From Coprothermobacter proteolyticus DSM 5265 (GTDB taxonomy: Bacteria; Coprothermobacterota; Coprothermobacteria; Coprothermobacterales; Coprothermobacteraceae): DNA of 64,000 nt. Position 1 is the stretch's first letter. Every line of letters starts with the position of its first letter. The DNA is taken from the NCBI RefSeq assembly GCF_000020945.1, contig NC_011295.1, positions 186,001 through 250,000 of the forward strand, read 5' to 3'. Below are positions 35,280 through 44,337 of the stretch, in pieces. The notes below the pieces were generated by a model, which worked only from the letters and a program-made list of their open reading frames with translations, did no database searches and was not told where the DNA came from. A program made the position numbers and the translations under genes.

Positions 35280-36587
35280 ATGTTAAAAGTAGTACATTAC
35301 ATAAACCAGTTCTTTGGGCAAATAGGTGGCGAAGACAAGGCAGATACTCCACCTCTGGTTAAAGAAGGACCAGTAGGCCCAGGATTGGCTTTGCAGCAAG
35401 CACTGGGCGATCAGGGAAAGGTAGTTGCTACCATCATATGCGGAGACTCTTATTTCAACGAGCACGTGGACGAAGCCTTAGCAGAAGTCCTTCGTATGGT
35501 GGAACAGTATCAGCCTGACCTGTTTGTGGCTGGTCCTGCATTCTTTGCTGGGCGCTACGGAATCGCATGTGCCACAGTGTGTAAAGCTGTGCAGGAGAAG
35601 TTCGGCATTCCCGTGGTGACTGGAATGTATCCCGAGAACCCCGGTGTGGATTTATGCAAGAAAGACGTTTACGTGGTAAAGACCGGTGATTCAGCTGCGC
35701 AGATGAAAGATGCCATAACAAAGATGGTAAAGCTGGCTCTAAAAATGGTTAACAAAGAGGAAATTGGGACTCCCGAGGAAGAGGGCTACATTCCCAGGGG
35801 CATTAGGAAGAACTATTTTGCTCAGGAACGTGGTTCCAAGCGTGCAGTGGACATGCTTGTTAAGAAGCTTAAGGGAGAACCTTACACAACGGAACTGCCT
35901 ATGCCGGAGTTCGATCGTGTACCACCAGCTCCTGCCGTGAAGGACTTGAGTAAAGCACTAGTGGCTTTAGTAACTTCTGGTGGTATTGTGCCTAAAGGTA
36001 ATCCTGACCACATTGAGTCTTCCAGTGCAAGTAAGTTTGGGAAGTATGACTTGGAAGGCATTCAGGCACTTAGTCCGGAAACTCACCAGACAGCTCACGG
36101 TGGGTACGACCCTGTGTATGCCAACGAAGATCCCAACAGGGTATTGCCTGTGGATGTGATGAGAGAGCTGGAAAAGGAAGGGAAGATCGGCAAACTTCAC
36201 AGGTACTACTACGCCACAGTAGGCAACGGTACCCCGGTTGCCAAGGCTCAGCAGTATGGTCAGGCCATTGCAAAGGAACTCAAAGATGCAGGAGTGCAGG
36301 CTGTCATACTCACCTCAACCTGAGGGACTTGTACTCGTTGCGGTGCAACGATGGTAAAAGAACTTGAGAGGGCAGGATTGCCCACGGTTCATATTTGTAC
36401 CATTGTGCCAATTTCCAAGACCGTAGGAGCTAACAGAATAGTGCCTGCGGTGGCCATTCCTCACCCACTGGGGAACCCAGAGTTGTCCAAAGAAGACGAA
36501 AAAGCCTTAAGAAGGAAGATTCTCGAAAAGGCTTTGGAAGCGTTGCAGACAGATATTGATACCCAGACGGTTTTTGAGTGGCAGTAA
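35280..36587 (+). CDS. grdB: glycine reductase selenoprotein B subunit GrdB (in-frame UGA = Sec348)
   Basis: A 435-residue selenoprotein subunit of component B, read through UGA at 36321-36323. The active site is TST-U-GTCTRCGAT, the UxxCxxC motif of GrdB, followed by VPISKTVGANRIVPA. Sec348 attacks the C-alpha of the pyruvoyl-bound glycine, releasing ammonia. GAGGAGGTGATGGA precedes the ATG. Both sides of the UGA match the family and keep one frame. A perfect hairpin with the same GGT triloop as grdA follows the UGA. Confidence 0.96.
36336..36350 (+). promoter_or_regulatory. bacterial SECIS-like hairpin of grdB
   Basis: CGTTGC (36336-36341) pairs perfectly with GCAACG (36345-36350) around a GGT triloop, 12 nt after the Sec UGA. 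The triloop is identical to the one in grdA, which supports both being SelB-binding sites. Confidence 0.75.
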
Positions 36588-36597
36588 GAAGATTAAA

Positions 36598-36631
36598 GGG
36601 GCGGCTCACCTGTGGGAGAACCGCCCCTTCT
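36598..36631 (+). terminator. terminator between grdB and grdC
   Basis: GGGGCGG (36598-36604) pairs with CCGCCCC (36621-36627), with a nested CTC/GAG pair in the loop and TTCTTATT after. It would end or attenuate the trxB-trxA-grdEAB transcript, so grdC-grdD-selD must have readthrough or their own promoter in 36632-36756. Confidence 0.75.
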
Positions 36632-36756
36632 TATTGATGTGTGCATGCGATAATTTCATACACATGAAGAGTGGTTGCATACGAGGAAAAAAGGAGAAAG
36701 GTTATTTTTTTGAGCACTTCTAAAGAAAAAACACTGCAAGGAAGGGAGTTTGTGCG

Positions 36757-38301
36757 ATGAAACCCGTAGTCAAGGGTACAAGTTTTGTGCTGGTACACAC
36801 ACCAAACATTATGACTGAAGCAGGAACCACATTCACGTTGGAGAAAGCGGAGAACAAGAACACCGAGTTTCTTCAAAGAGCCCCTGAGTTTGTACGAAGC
36901 TACGAACAGTGTGTAGGTTACCCACCGAACCAAGTTTTCATTGGAAACATGAATCCTGAAGAGCTTGAAAACATTCCTCAACCGTGGTACGAGCATTTGA
37001 CAGAGGCAAAAAGATTTGGCAAGTTCGGAGAAATCATGCCCGAAGATGAGTTCTATGGGCTCATGCAAATAGCTGACGTTTTTGACTTGGTTTGGCTGGA
37101 GGAGTCCTTTGCGCAGCAGATTAAAGAAAAGCTCTCTAAACATCCCTTGCTGGACGAAAAAGACCTTAGTAAGCTCAAAGGAAAGCCCTTAGCTGAGATT
37201 GAGAAACACATAGAAGACGAAGGGATTCCGCTAAAGCTGGATGGAAAAGTGGTAGGGTGTGTAAGAAAGGCTCACGAAATGGATGAAACATTGGCAGCGC
37301 ATGTCATGCTTGAGAACTTGGCAACTAAGGCATCTGCGATTCTGGCTTTGAAACATCTGCTAAGGAATACGAACATGGATCCGGGTGCTATTGAATACAT
37401 CATTGAGTGCTCTGAAGAAGCTTGCGGCGATATGAACCAGAGAGGTGGAGGCAATTTTGCCAAAGCTATCGGTGAAATTGTGGGCACTGTGAATGCTACA
37501 GGTTCCGATGTACGGGGTTTCTGTGCAGGCCCAGCTCATGCCATCCTTCATGCAGCATCCATGGTGGCCTCAGGGGTATTTAAAAACGTGGCAGTGGTTG
37601 CAGGAGGCGCCACAGCGAAACTGGGTATGAACGCTAAGGAACATGTAAAGAAGGGTGTTCCACTGCTGGAGGATGTTTTGGGTGGATTTGCTGTGCTCAT
37701 CTCAGAGAACGATGGTGTAAGCCCCGAGATACGTCTGGACAGCATTGGCGTCCATACTGTGGGTACGGGTTCGTCGCCACAGCAGGTCATGGGCGCATTA
37801 ACGGTGAAACCATTGGAGAAGCTGGGACTGAATTTGCAGGATGTGGACAAGTACGCTCCTGAAATGCAGAACCCGGAGGTCACAGAGCCAGCTGGCGCTG
37901 GCGACGTTCCAAAGTCCAACTACAAAATGATTGCAGCACTGGCTGTGAAACGCGGCGAAATTACTAAAGAAAACATGGATGATTTCATAAGAAAGCACGG
38001 CATGCCCGGGTTTGCACCTACTCAGGGCCACATTCCTTCTGGTGTGCCTATCATGGGCTATGCTCGAGAAAAGATACTGGAAGGCAAGCTTTCTCGGGTC
38101 ATGGTTATTGGGAAGGGGAGCTTGTTCCTTAGTCGCATGACAAACCAGTTCGATGGTGTTTCCTTCCTCATTGAGAACAACAAGGGCAAAGAGGAAGAGA
38201 AGCTCGCTGAAGTGAAAGCAGGTGAGGAGGAACAGCTACGTAAACTACTGGCAGATGTTCTCCGAGACGTGGCTAACCGTCTCAGGAACGAAGAGGTGTA
38301 A
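36757..38301 (+). CDS. grdC: glycine reductase component C, beta subunit GrdC
   Basis: A 514-residue FabH/thiolase-like subunit of component C, which with GrdD releases acetyl phosphate from the carboxymethylated selenoprotein A. Cysteines in ECSEEACGDMNQRGG (about residues 210-225) and RGFCAGPAHA (about 252) correspond to those proposed to form the acetyl-thioester. AAGGAAGGGAG lies upstream of the ATG. It overlaps nothing and is followed by grdD after 7 bp. Confidence 0.94.
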   Translation: MKPVVKGTSFVLVHTPNIMTEAGTTFTLEKAENKNTEFLQRAPEFVRSYEQCVGYPPNQVFIGNMNPEELENIPQPWYEHLTEAKRFGKFGEIMPEDEFYGLMQIADVFDLVWLEESFAQQIKEKLSKHPLLDEKDLSKLKGKPLAEIEKHIEDEGIPLKLDGKVVGCVRKAHEMDETLAAHVMLENLATKASAILALKHLLRNTNMDPGAIEYIIECSEEACGDMNQRGGGNFAKAIGEIVGTVNATGSDVRGFCAGPAHAILHAASMVASGVFKNVAVVAGGATAKLGMNAKEHVKKGVPLLEDVLGGFAVLISENDGVSPEIRLDSIGVHTVGTGSSPQQVMGALTVKPLEKLGLNLQDVDKYAPEMQNPEVTEPAGAGDVPKSNYKMIAALAVKRGEITKENMDDFIRKHGMPGFAPTQGHIPSGVPIMGYAREKILEGKLSRVMVIGKGSLFLSRMTNQFDGVSFLIENNKGKEEEKLAEVKAGEEEQLRKLLADVLRDVANRLRNEEV

Positions 38302-38308
38302 AAGGACC

Positions 38309-39448
38309 ATGGACAGAAACTTAATGGCCGACATTTTGGAACAGGTAGCCGATTTCTTGGAAAAAGGCGAATACAGAAAGAAAGTACGAGTGGGTATTAC
38401 CACACTGGGCAGTGAGCACGGCACTGAGGAAATTATCCGCGGAGCTGAACTTGCTCAAAAGCTCTATGACGATGTGGAAGTGGTACTCATCGGGGCAAAG
38501 GGTAACAGTTCTCTGCATTGCTATGAAGCCGAGACGTTGGAAGGGTGCCACTGCCTCATGGAAGAGCTTCTGGACAAGCATGAAATTGATGCTTGCGTGA
38601 CCATGCACTACAATTTCCCACTGGGTGTTTCCACAGTGGGAAGGCTCATAACGCCAGCCAAAGGCAAAGAGATATTGCTGGCGACCACTACGGGTACTGC
38701 AGCTGCGGATCGTGTGGAAGCCATGGTGAAGAACGCTGTTTATGGCAACATTGTGGCAAAAGCTTTGGGGATAAAAGAACCCACTGTTGGCATATTGAAT
38801 GTGGATGGCGCAAGGCAAGTGGAAAGAGTACTTAATCAGCTTAAGGAAAGGGGCTATCCCATAAAGTTCGCTCAGTCACTCAGGGAAGATGGCGGTGTGG
38901 TTATGCGTGGGAACGATTTGTTGGCTGCTTCCTGTGACGTCATGGTTACAGACACGCTTACGGGCAATCTGCTGGTTAAGATATTGTCTGCGTTTACTAC
39001 AGGTGGGGACTATGAATCCATCGGGTTTGGTTATGGCCCTGGCATTGGTGAAGGATATGATCGCATCATCATGATTTTATCCAGAGCTTCAGGTGCGCCT
39101 GTGGCCGCCAATGCCATAAAGTTTGCAGCCGACCTGGTAAAAGGTAACCTTAAGGAGGTTGCGCGTGCGGAATTTGAAATGCTAAACCGCATAGGTTGGA
39201 AGGATCTACTTAGCAAAAAGGAAAAGGCACCTGCAGCGGAGTTGCAAGAAGTAAAAATGCCTGATCCGAAGCCCGTAGCAGAGGAGATATCTGGTATTGA
39301 CGTGTTGGAGCTGGAGGACATGGTTAAGCTCCTTTGGTCTCATGGGATCTACGCTGAGAGCGGAATGGGCTGCACCGGTCCAGTAATCAGGGTTAGTGAA
39401 GAAGATTTGGAAGAAGCCATGAAACTTTTGCAGGAGGCAATGCAATAA
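38309..39448 (+). CDS. grdD: glycine reductase component C, alpha subunit GrdD
   Basis: A 379-residue GrdD, the PlsX/phosphotransacetylase-like subunit that makes acetyl phosphate. Visible motifs include TTTGTAAADRVEAMVKNAVY (about 123-142), GNLLVK, and GFGYGPGIGEG. The C-terminus has the conserved GMGCTGPVIRVSEEDL with a Cys near residue 356. ATG at 38309 is preceded by GAGGTG at the end of grdC, which is a better start than the longer in-frame reading. It is followed by selD after 55 bp. Confidence 0.94.
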   Translation: MDRNLMADILEQVADFLEKGEYRKKVRVGITTLGSEHGTEEIIRGAELAQKLYDDVEVVLIGAKGNSSLHCYEAETLEGCHCLMEELLDKHEIDACVTMHYNFPLGVSTVGRLITPAKGKEILLATTTGTAAADRVEAMVKNAVYGNIVAKALGIKEPTVGILNVDGARQVERVLNQLKERGYPIKFAQSLREDGGVVMRGNDLLAASCDVMVTDTLTGNLLVKILSAFTTGGDYESIGFGYGPGIGEGYDRIIMILSRASGAPVAANAIKFAADLVKGNLKEVARAEFEMLNRIGWKDLLSKKEKAPAAELQEVKMPDPKPVAEEISGIDVLELEDMVKLLWSHGIYAESGMGCTGPVIRVSEEDLEEAMKLLQEAMQ

Positions 39449-39503
39449 GAAAGCTCTTTTTGAAAGATGCATATTTGATAGGGAGGAGGTGCAGTACCGC
39501 GAC

Positions 39504-40544
39504 ATGGAAGAAGGTATCAGATTAACCCAGATGACGAAGGCTTCTGGCTGAGGGGCAAAAATTGGCCCTCAGGCCCTGGCGCAGGTACTGCACCAGTTTG
39601 AAAATGAAGAACAGCGGGAAGAGAATCTTTTAGTGGGTTTGGGAACCAATGAGGATGCTGCAGTGTACCGAATACCTGAAGGCATGGCAGTCATACACAC
39701 GTTGGACTTTTTTACGCCGGTGGTGGATGATCCTTATGATTTTGGACAAATAGCTGCTGCTAATGCTCTTAGCGACATTTACGCCATGGGTGGTGAACCC
39801 ATGTTTGCATTGAACGTGGTGTGCTGGCCCAGTTGCTACATGGACCTTTTGGAGCGAACACTGAAGGGTGGATGGGACAAAGTAAAGGAAGCTGGAGCTG
39901 TGGTTACAGGCGGGCATTCCATTGATGACGATGAACCCAAGTACGGTCTTAGCGTAATAGGTTACGTTAAGCCACATGCCATCGTAAGAAACAGTACAGC
40001 AAGAGTGGGCGATGTTTTGGTTCTAACCAAACCATTGGGCACAGGGGTTATCAATACTGCCATTAAGGGTGATCTATGCCCGCCGGAAGTGGCTGCTCGA
40101 GCAGTGCAGGTAATGAAAGCCTTGAACAAAGAAGCCTCTAGGCTTATGGTGGAGCTTCAAACAAGCGCTTGCACCGACATAACAGGTTTTGGATTCCTTG
40201 GCCATGCCTATGAAATGGCATCAGGCAGCGGAGTCACGCTGGTAATTCACAGGAATGCTGTGCCAATCATTGAGGGCGCTGTGGAGCTGGCACAGATGGG
40301 TCTCATACCTGCTGGTACTTATAGAAACAAGGATTACCTAAAAGGAAAGGTGGCATTGAGTTGCCCCGAGGATGCCATGACTGATCTACTCTTCGACCCT
40401 CAAACGTCTGGTGGGTTACTCATCGCCATGGCAGAGGACAAAGCGGCCACTTTTGTTTCCGAACTTAAGGAGAAATTTCATATTGAGGCCCACATCGTTG
40501 GTCATGTCATAGCACGTGAAGATGTGGATATTAAAGTAATTTAG
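39504..40544 (+). CDS. selD: selenophosphate synthetase, itself a selenoprotein (in-frame UGA = Sec16)
   Basis: A 346-residue SelD that makes selenophosphate from selenide and ATP. The active site, read through UGA at 39549-39551, is TKASG-U-GAKIGPQ, so Sec16 replaces the catalytic Cys17 of E. coli SelD and Lys19 is kept. The N-terminal MEEGIRLTQ aligns with E. coli SelD, which supports ATG 39504; GTG 39489 overlaps the ribosome site GGGAGGAGGT. Later motifs DITGFGFLGHAYEMA and DPQTSGGLL are normal. It follows grdD, so selenium supply is tied to glycine reduction. Confidence 0.95.
39576..39596 (+). promoter_or_regulatory. SECIS-like hairpin of selD
   Basis: CTGGCGCAG (39576-39584) pairs with CTGCACCAG (39588-39596) with one C-A mismatch and a GTA triloop, 24 nt after the UGA. 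An alternative stem, TGAGGG (39549-39554) with CCCTCA (39566-39571), includes the UGA itself. Which one SelB uses cannot be decided by eye. Confidence 0.5.
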
Positions 40545-40557
40545 GGCTTACTAAGGG

Positions 40558-40574
40558 GCGTTAACAGCGCTTTT
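40558..40574 (+). terminator. weak terminator between selD and selA
   Basis: GCGTT (40558-40562) can pair with AGCGC (40566-40570) around AAC, followed by TTTT. The stem is short. It fits selA-selB having a separate promoter, but readthrough is plausible. Confidence 0.35.
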
Positions 40575-40605
40575 GTGTTCTTCTTCTGTGTAATAATAAG
40601 AGTAT

Positions 40606-42015
40606 ATGGCGACAGAAAAAGAGAACACTGACAGCCAAAACCTCTTTCGGTTACTTCCTTCAGTTGATGAGTTTTTGAAACTTCCACAAGTGGTCAAGTT
40701 TGCAGAAACGCGCAGTCACAGTTCCTTGGTGAACGCGGTGCGCGTAGTGCTAGACAAGTGGCGTCAGGGCATCAGCGAAGGAAAGATACATTCTGTGGAT
40801 ACAGACGCTTTGGTTGATGATCTACGTAAGCTTCTGCACGAGCTTGATTTGCGCAGCCTCAGGCGAGTGGTGAACGGCACTGGTATTATCGTTCATACTA
40901 ATCTCGGCAGATCTCTCTTGCCTTCTTCACTAGAACAGCAGCTAAAAGAAGTTGCCTTTCACTACAATACGCTGGAGTACGATGTTGAGGAAGGCGAACG
41001 CGGTTCTCGGTATGTGCACGTAGAAGGTTTACTTAGGGAATTACTGGGAGTGGAAGGAGCCTTAGTTGTTAACAACAATGCTGCAGCAGTTTTGCTGGCG
41101 CTCAATACTCTGGCAAAGGGTAAAGAGGTTATTGTTTCTCGAGGTGAACTCATTGAAATAGGTGGGTCTTTTCGCATCCCCGATGTCATGACACAAAGTG
41201 GTGCCATTCTCAAAGAAGTGGGCACAACTAACCGCACCCGTGTAGAAGACTACACTGGTGCCATTGGCGAAAACACGGGGCTACTGTTTAAGGCCCATAC
41301 CAGTAATTACCGCATCATTGGCTTTACACAGGAAGTGGACGTGGGAACGTTAGCTCGCATAGGTAAAAGTCATAATGTACCTACCATGATGGATTTAGGT
41401 AGTGGTGTTATGGTGGACTTAGCGCTGCAGGGGATAGACCATGAGCCCACCGTCCAAGAAGTAGTCAATGCAGGTGTGGACATCGTCACTTTTAGTGGTG
41501 ACAAGCTACTAGGCGGGCCACAAGCCGGCATCATCGTGGGCAAAAAAGCCTTTATTGATGCCATGAAGAAGAATCCACTTACTCGTGCGTTAAGGGTGGA
41601 TAAACTGTGCCTCACTATGCTAGAAGGTACGCTACGTATTTACAGAGATGGTAATCCCATGGAAATGATTCCCACCCTACACATGATGGCCATGCCCATG
41701 GAACAGCTTGAAGAAAGAGCAAATCGCTTAAATGACATGCTGAGTACTATTAAGGACGTTAACTGCTGCGTAGTACAGGTAAATTCAGCTCCTGGTGGCG
41801 GTTCGTTACCAGGCCAGCAACTGCCTTCTTTCGGTGTGTCAGTGGAAGTCGGTTCCATGAGCGAAGTGGAGCTGGAACGTAGACTGCGCCAGCGGGACAT
41901 ACCCATCATATCGCGCATAGTGGAGAACAAGGTTATCTTGGATGTGCGCACACTGCTGGACGAAGATTTTCAGGTCATTTTTGATGCCCTTCAAGACATT
42001 GTTTCCTGCGTATGA
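40606..42015 (+). CDS. selA: L-seryl-tRNA(Sec) selenium transferase
   Basis: A 469-residue PLP enzyme that turns Ser-tRNA-Sec into Sec-tRNA-Sec using selenophosphate. It has RRVVNGTGIIVHTNLGRS (about residues 87-104), LVVNNNAAAVLL, and the PLP lysine in VTFSGDKLLGGPQAG (about 298). No ribosome site precedes the ATG; TAATAA (40591-40596) ends 9 nt before it, so the transcript may be leaderless. Its stop overlaps the selB start (ATGA). Confidence 0.95.
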   Translation: MATEKENTDSQNLFRLLPSVDEFLKLPQVVKFAETRSHSSLVNAVRVVLDKWRQGISEGKIHSVDTDALVDDLRKLLHELDLRSLRRVVNGTGIIVHTNLGRSLLPSSLEQQLKEVAFHYNTLEYDVEEGERGSRYVHVEGLLRELLGVEGALVVNNNAAAVLLALNTLAKGKEVIVSRGELIEIGGSFRIPDVMTQSGAILKEVGTTNRTRVEDYTGAIGENTGLLFKAHTSNYRIIGFTQEVDVGTLARIGKSHNVPTMMDLGSGVMVDLALQGIDHEPTVQEVVNAGVDIVTFSGDKLLGGPQAGIIVGKKAFIDAMKKNPLTRALRVDKLCLTMLEGTLRIYRDGNPMEMIPTLHMMAMPMEQLEERANRLNDMLSTIKDVNCCVVQVNSAPGGGSLPGQQLPSFGVSVEVGSMSEVELERRLRQRDIPIISRIVENKVILDVRTLLDEDFQVIFDALQDIVSCV

Positions 42016-43877
42016 AAAATGTAATTATTGGTACAGCTGGTCACATCGACCACGGAAAAACCACACTCATAAAAGCTCTCACAGGTAAAGACACTGACAG
42101 GCTCAAAGAAGAAAAACTACGTGGTATGACCACGGACTTAGGCTTTGCCTATTTGGATCTACCTTCTGGTATAAGGGCTGGAATTATCGATGTTCCAGGT
42201 CATGAGAAATTCATCAAGAACATGCTGGCGGGTGCCCACGGTATCGACATTGTTATGATGGTTATAGCGGCTGATGAAGGTATCATGCCACAAACGGAAG
42301 AACATCTGCAGATCATCTCTTTATTGGATGTAAAAAAGGGTATTGTTGTTCTCACAAAATGCGATTTAGTGGATGACGAGTGGCTAACATTAGTTGAGGA
42401 AGAAGTTAGAGAAGCGCTCAAAGGAACTGTGCTGGAAAATGCACCTTTCGTGCCTGTTTCCTCCACTACTGGCAAGGGTTTAGACAAACTTGTAGCAGAG
42501 CTGGATAACCTTGCTCAGTCCATTGAAGAGCGTAGCCATGATGGTATTTTCAGGATGCCCATTGACCGCGTGTTCACTGTGCAAGGTCACGGAACTGTGG
42601 TTACTGGTACCATGATTTCTGGCACTCTGAAGGTGGGCGACGAGGTAGTTGTTTATCCCAAGATGCTTAGCTCTCGGGTACGGTCCATACAAGTTTACGG
42701 AGAGCCCGTGGAAGCTGCTTATGCAGGTCAACGTACTGCTGTGAACTTGTCCAACGTAAAAGTGGAAGAGTTGGACCGTGGTGATGTTATTGCCCCCAAG
42801 GGCGCATTGGTACCGTCTCGCGTTTTGGATGTCAAGCTCATCCTGCTGAACAATGTAAAACCACTTAAGAATAGGTCCCGGATAAGGTTCTATGTGGGTG
42901 CCTCTGAGGTCATGGGCAGGGTTGTACTCCTAGACAGGGACGAACTCAGTGCTGGTGAAAGCTGCTATGCCCAGATGCAGCTGGAGTCGTTTGTATGTGT
43001 GCTTTATGGTGATCGATTTGTCCTTCGCAGCTACTCTCCCATGGAAACCATAGGAGGCGGTGTGGTCTTAGTTCCCAATGCGCGCAAGCATAAGCGTTAC
43101 AAAGACCAGATTATCGATGAACTTCAAAACATAGAACACAAAGGCAAGACGTTCCAGGTAGAAAAAGCCATATACGAGAGTGGTGTGGCTTGGACACTAG
43201 ATGAGCTTGCTAAGAAGTTTGGTGTGGTTGAGGAAGTCTTGGCTGCGTCGGAGAACTTAGTCAAAGTACACTACGGGACTAGTGCATATGTGTACCACAA
43301 ACAGCGCTATGAGAAGCTTAAAGAGGAAGTGAGAAGGCTCCTTGAAGATTACCACAAACGGTTTCCTCTAAAGGATGGTATGCCCAAAGAGGAGCTTAAA
43401 GAAAAGGTGCTCAGGGAAGCCAAGAGCAAGCAGTTTGATGTAATGCTTTGGCTCATGGAACAAGATGGGTTGATCCAAGCTAGGGAACAAGTAGTTTGGT
43501 TGAAAGGCTTTACTGCCACGCTTTCTCCAAAGGACCAGCAGATAAGAGAACGCATCTTAAAAGAGCTTTCAGTGTCACACTTCAAGCCTCTTAAGGAAGA
43601 AGAAATTCTGAAATCTACATCAGAGGCGCCAGTACTTCACTTCTTGGTCAAGACAGGAGATGTGGTCAAACTGCCCAGTGGAGAATATCTCGCGGGAGCT
43701 GCAGTGGAAGAGGCAAAAGCGCTTTTGGTGGATTACTTAAAAGAGCACGGGCAGATCACTCTTGGGGCCTTTAGGGATATGCTTGGCGTCAGCCGACGGG
43801 ATGCATTAGCCCTACTTGAGTATTTTGACGCAGTTAGGGTAACAAAAAGGTCTGGAGATACCAGGGTTTTGGCTTAA
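42012..43877 (+). CDS. selB: selenocysteine-specific elongation factor SelB
   Basis: A 621-residue GTPase that brings Sec-tRNA-Sec to UGA codons bearing a SECIS. The N-terminal G domain shows [17 protein letters not shown] (G1), [13 protein letters not shown] (G3) and LTKCDLVDD (G4). EF-Tu-like domains II/III follow ([17 protein letters not shown]). The C-terminal third (about 390-621) holds winged helices that bind the mRNA hairpin. It overlaps selA by 4 bases and is convergent with the DUF3343 gene, sharing the stop-codon bases. Confidence 0.95.
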   Translation: MKNVIIGTAGHIDHGKTTLIKALTGKDTDRLKEEKLRGMTTDLGFAYLDLPSGIRAGIIDVPGHEKFIKNMLAGAHGIDIVMMVIAADEGIMPQTEEHLQIISLLDVKKGIVVLTKCDLVDDEWLTLVEEEVREALKGTVLENAPFVPVSSTTGKGLDKLVAELDNLAQSIEERSHDGIFRMPIDRVFTVQGHGTVVTGTMISGTLKVGDEVVVYPKMLSSRVRSIQVYGEPVEAAYAGQRTAVNLSNVKVEELDRGDVIAPKGALVPSRVLDVKLILLNNVKPLKNRSRIRFYVGASEVMGRVVLLDRDELSAGESCYAQMQLESFVCVLYGDRFVLRSYSPMETIGGGVVLVPNARKHKRYKDQIIDELQNIEHKGKTFQVEKAIYESGVAWTLDELAKKFGVVEEVLAASENLVKVHYGTSAYVYHKQRYEKLKEEVRRLLEDYHKRFPLKDGMPKEELKEKVLREAKSKQFDVMLWLMEQDGLIQAREQVVWLKGFTATLSPKDQQIRERILKELSVSHFKPLKEEEILKSTSEAPVLHFLVKTGDVVKLPSGEYLAGAAVEEAKALLVDYLKEHGQITLGAFRDMLGVSRRDALALLEYFDAVRVTKRSGDTRVLA

Positions 43878-44146
43878 AGTACGCGCTGTGGCTTAGAAAA
43901 GCCGTCGTCGGCATAAAAGTAAACTCCTGAAAAGGAGAGATTGTATTCCCTAAGTAGCTGTAGAAGTTCTTCCTTCGTGATGTGCTGTACCTTGGCTGCT
44001 ACCCCGCAGCTGGAGCTAATCTCTCTGGGCACGGGAATCAGCTGGAATACTAAAGGGCCATTTCTTGCTTTGTCTTCGAAAGCCATAGCGTGGTGAACAG
44101 AAGGAAAGGTTATTAAATAGTAGCCGCTAGTGCTATGTTGTTCCAA
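43874..44146 (-). CDS. DUF3343 Se/S carrier-like protein
   Basis: A 90-residue protein matching DUF3343, annotated in Pfam as a putative Se/S carrier. It shows the expected YYLITFPSVHHAMAFEDKAR start and the key LIPVPREISSSCGVAAKV segment with its single Cys (about residue 54). TTG at 44146 is chosen: a perfect AGGAGGTG lies 11 nt before it and the domain starts there. A longer in-frame reading (to 44233) would add 29 unconserved residues. It is convergent with selB, sharing TTAA for both stops. Confidence 0.78.
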   Translation of the reverse strand: MEQHSTSGYYLITFPSVHHAMAFEDKARNGPLVFQLIPVPREISSSCGVAAKVQHITKEELLQLLREYNLSFSGVYFYADDGFSKPQRVL

Positions 44147-44337
44147 GTTATAAAAGACACCTCCTATATTTGTCCAGCCCTGTCTGCGTTTTTGGCCCTT
44201 GTCTATATAATTGTGCACCAGCAAAGTGCTCAAGTAAATACTCCATCGTGTTCAAAAGTTTTGGTTTCCATTGTTTTTACTTTGCTTGAAAAGACGTTTT
44301 TGGGGTGATGTTACAATCAAAAGGAGGTGAAAAGTCC

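Noticed and set aside
34749-36587. grdA and grdB look like broken genes (internal TGA stops)
   Set aside because: Both TGAs fall on the known Sec positions of the families (CxxU and UxxCxxC motifs), the frames continue without shift, and selA, selB, selD and selC are all present.
6372-36683. TTGCATAC repeated upstream of trxB (32066), grdC (36675) and, on the minus strand, EamA (6379)
   Set aside because: An 8-mer is expected about twice by chance in this length of double-stranded DNA, so three copies are not a clear regulatory signal. The 9-mer match between trxB and grdC is noted but weak.
39489-39633. selD starting at the ATG-like position after the TGA
   Set aside because: That start would remove the active-site loop. 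The upstream codons match the SelD N-terminus and have a strong ribosome site.
44147-44233. 29-residue N-terminal extension of the DUF3343 protein
   Set aside because: No ribosome site lies at the upstream start, the residues do not fit the family, and a perfect AGGAGGTG precedes TTG 44146.
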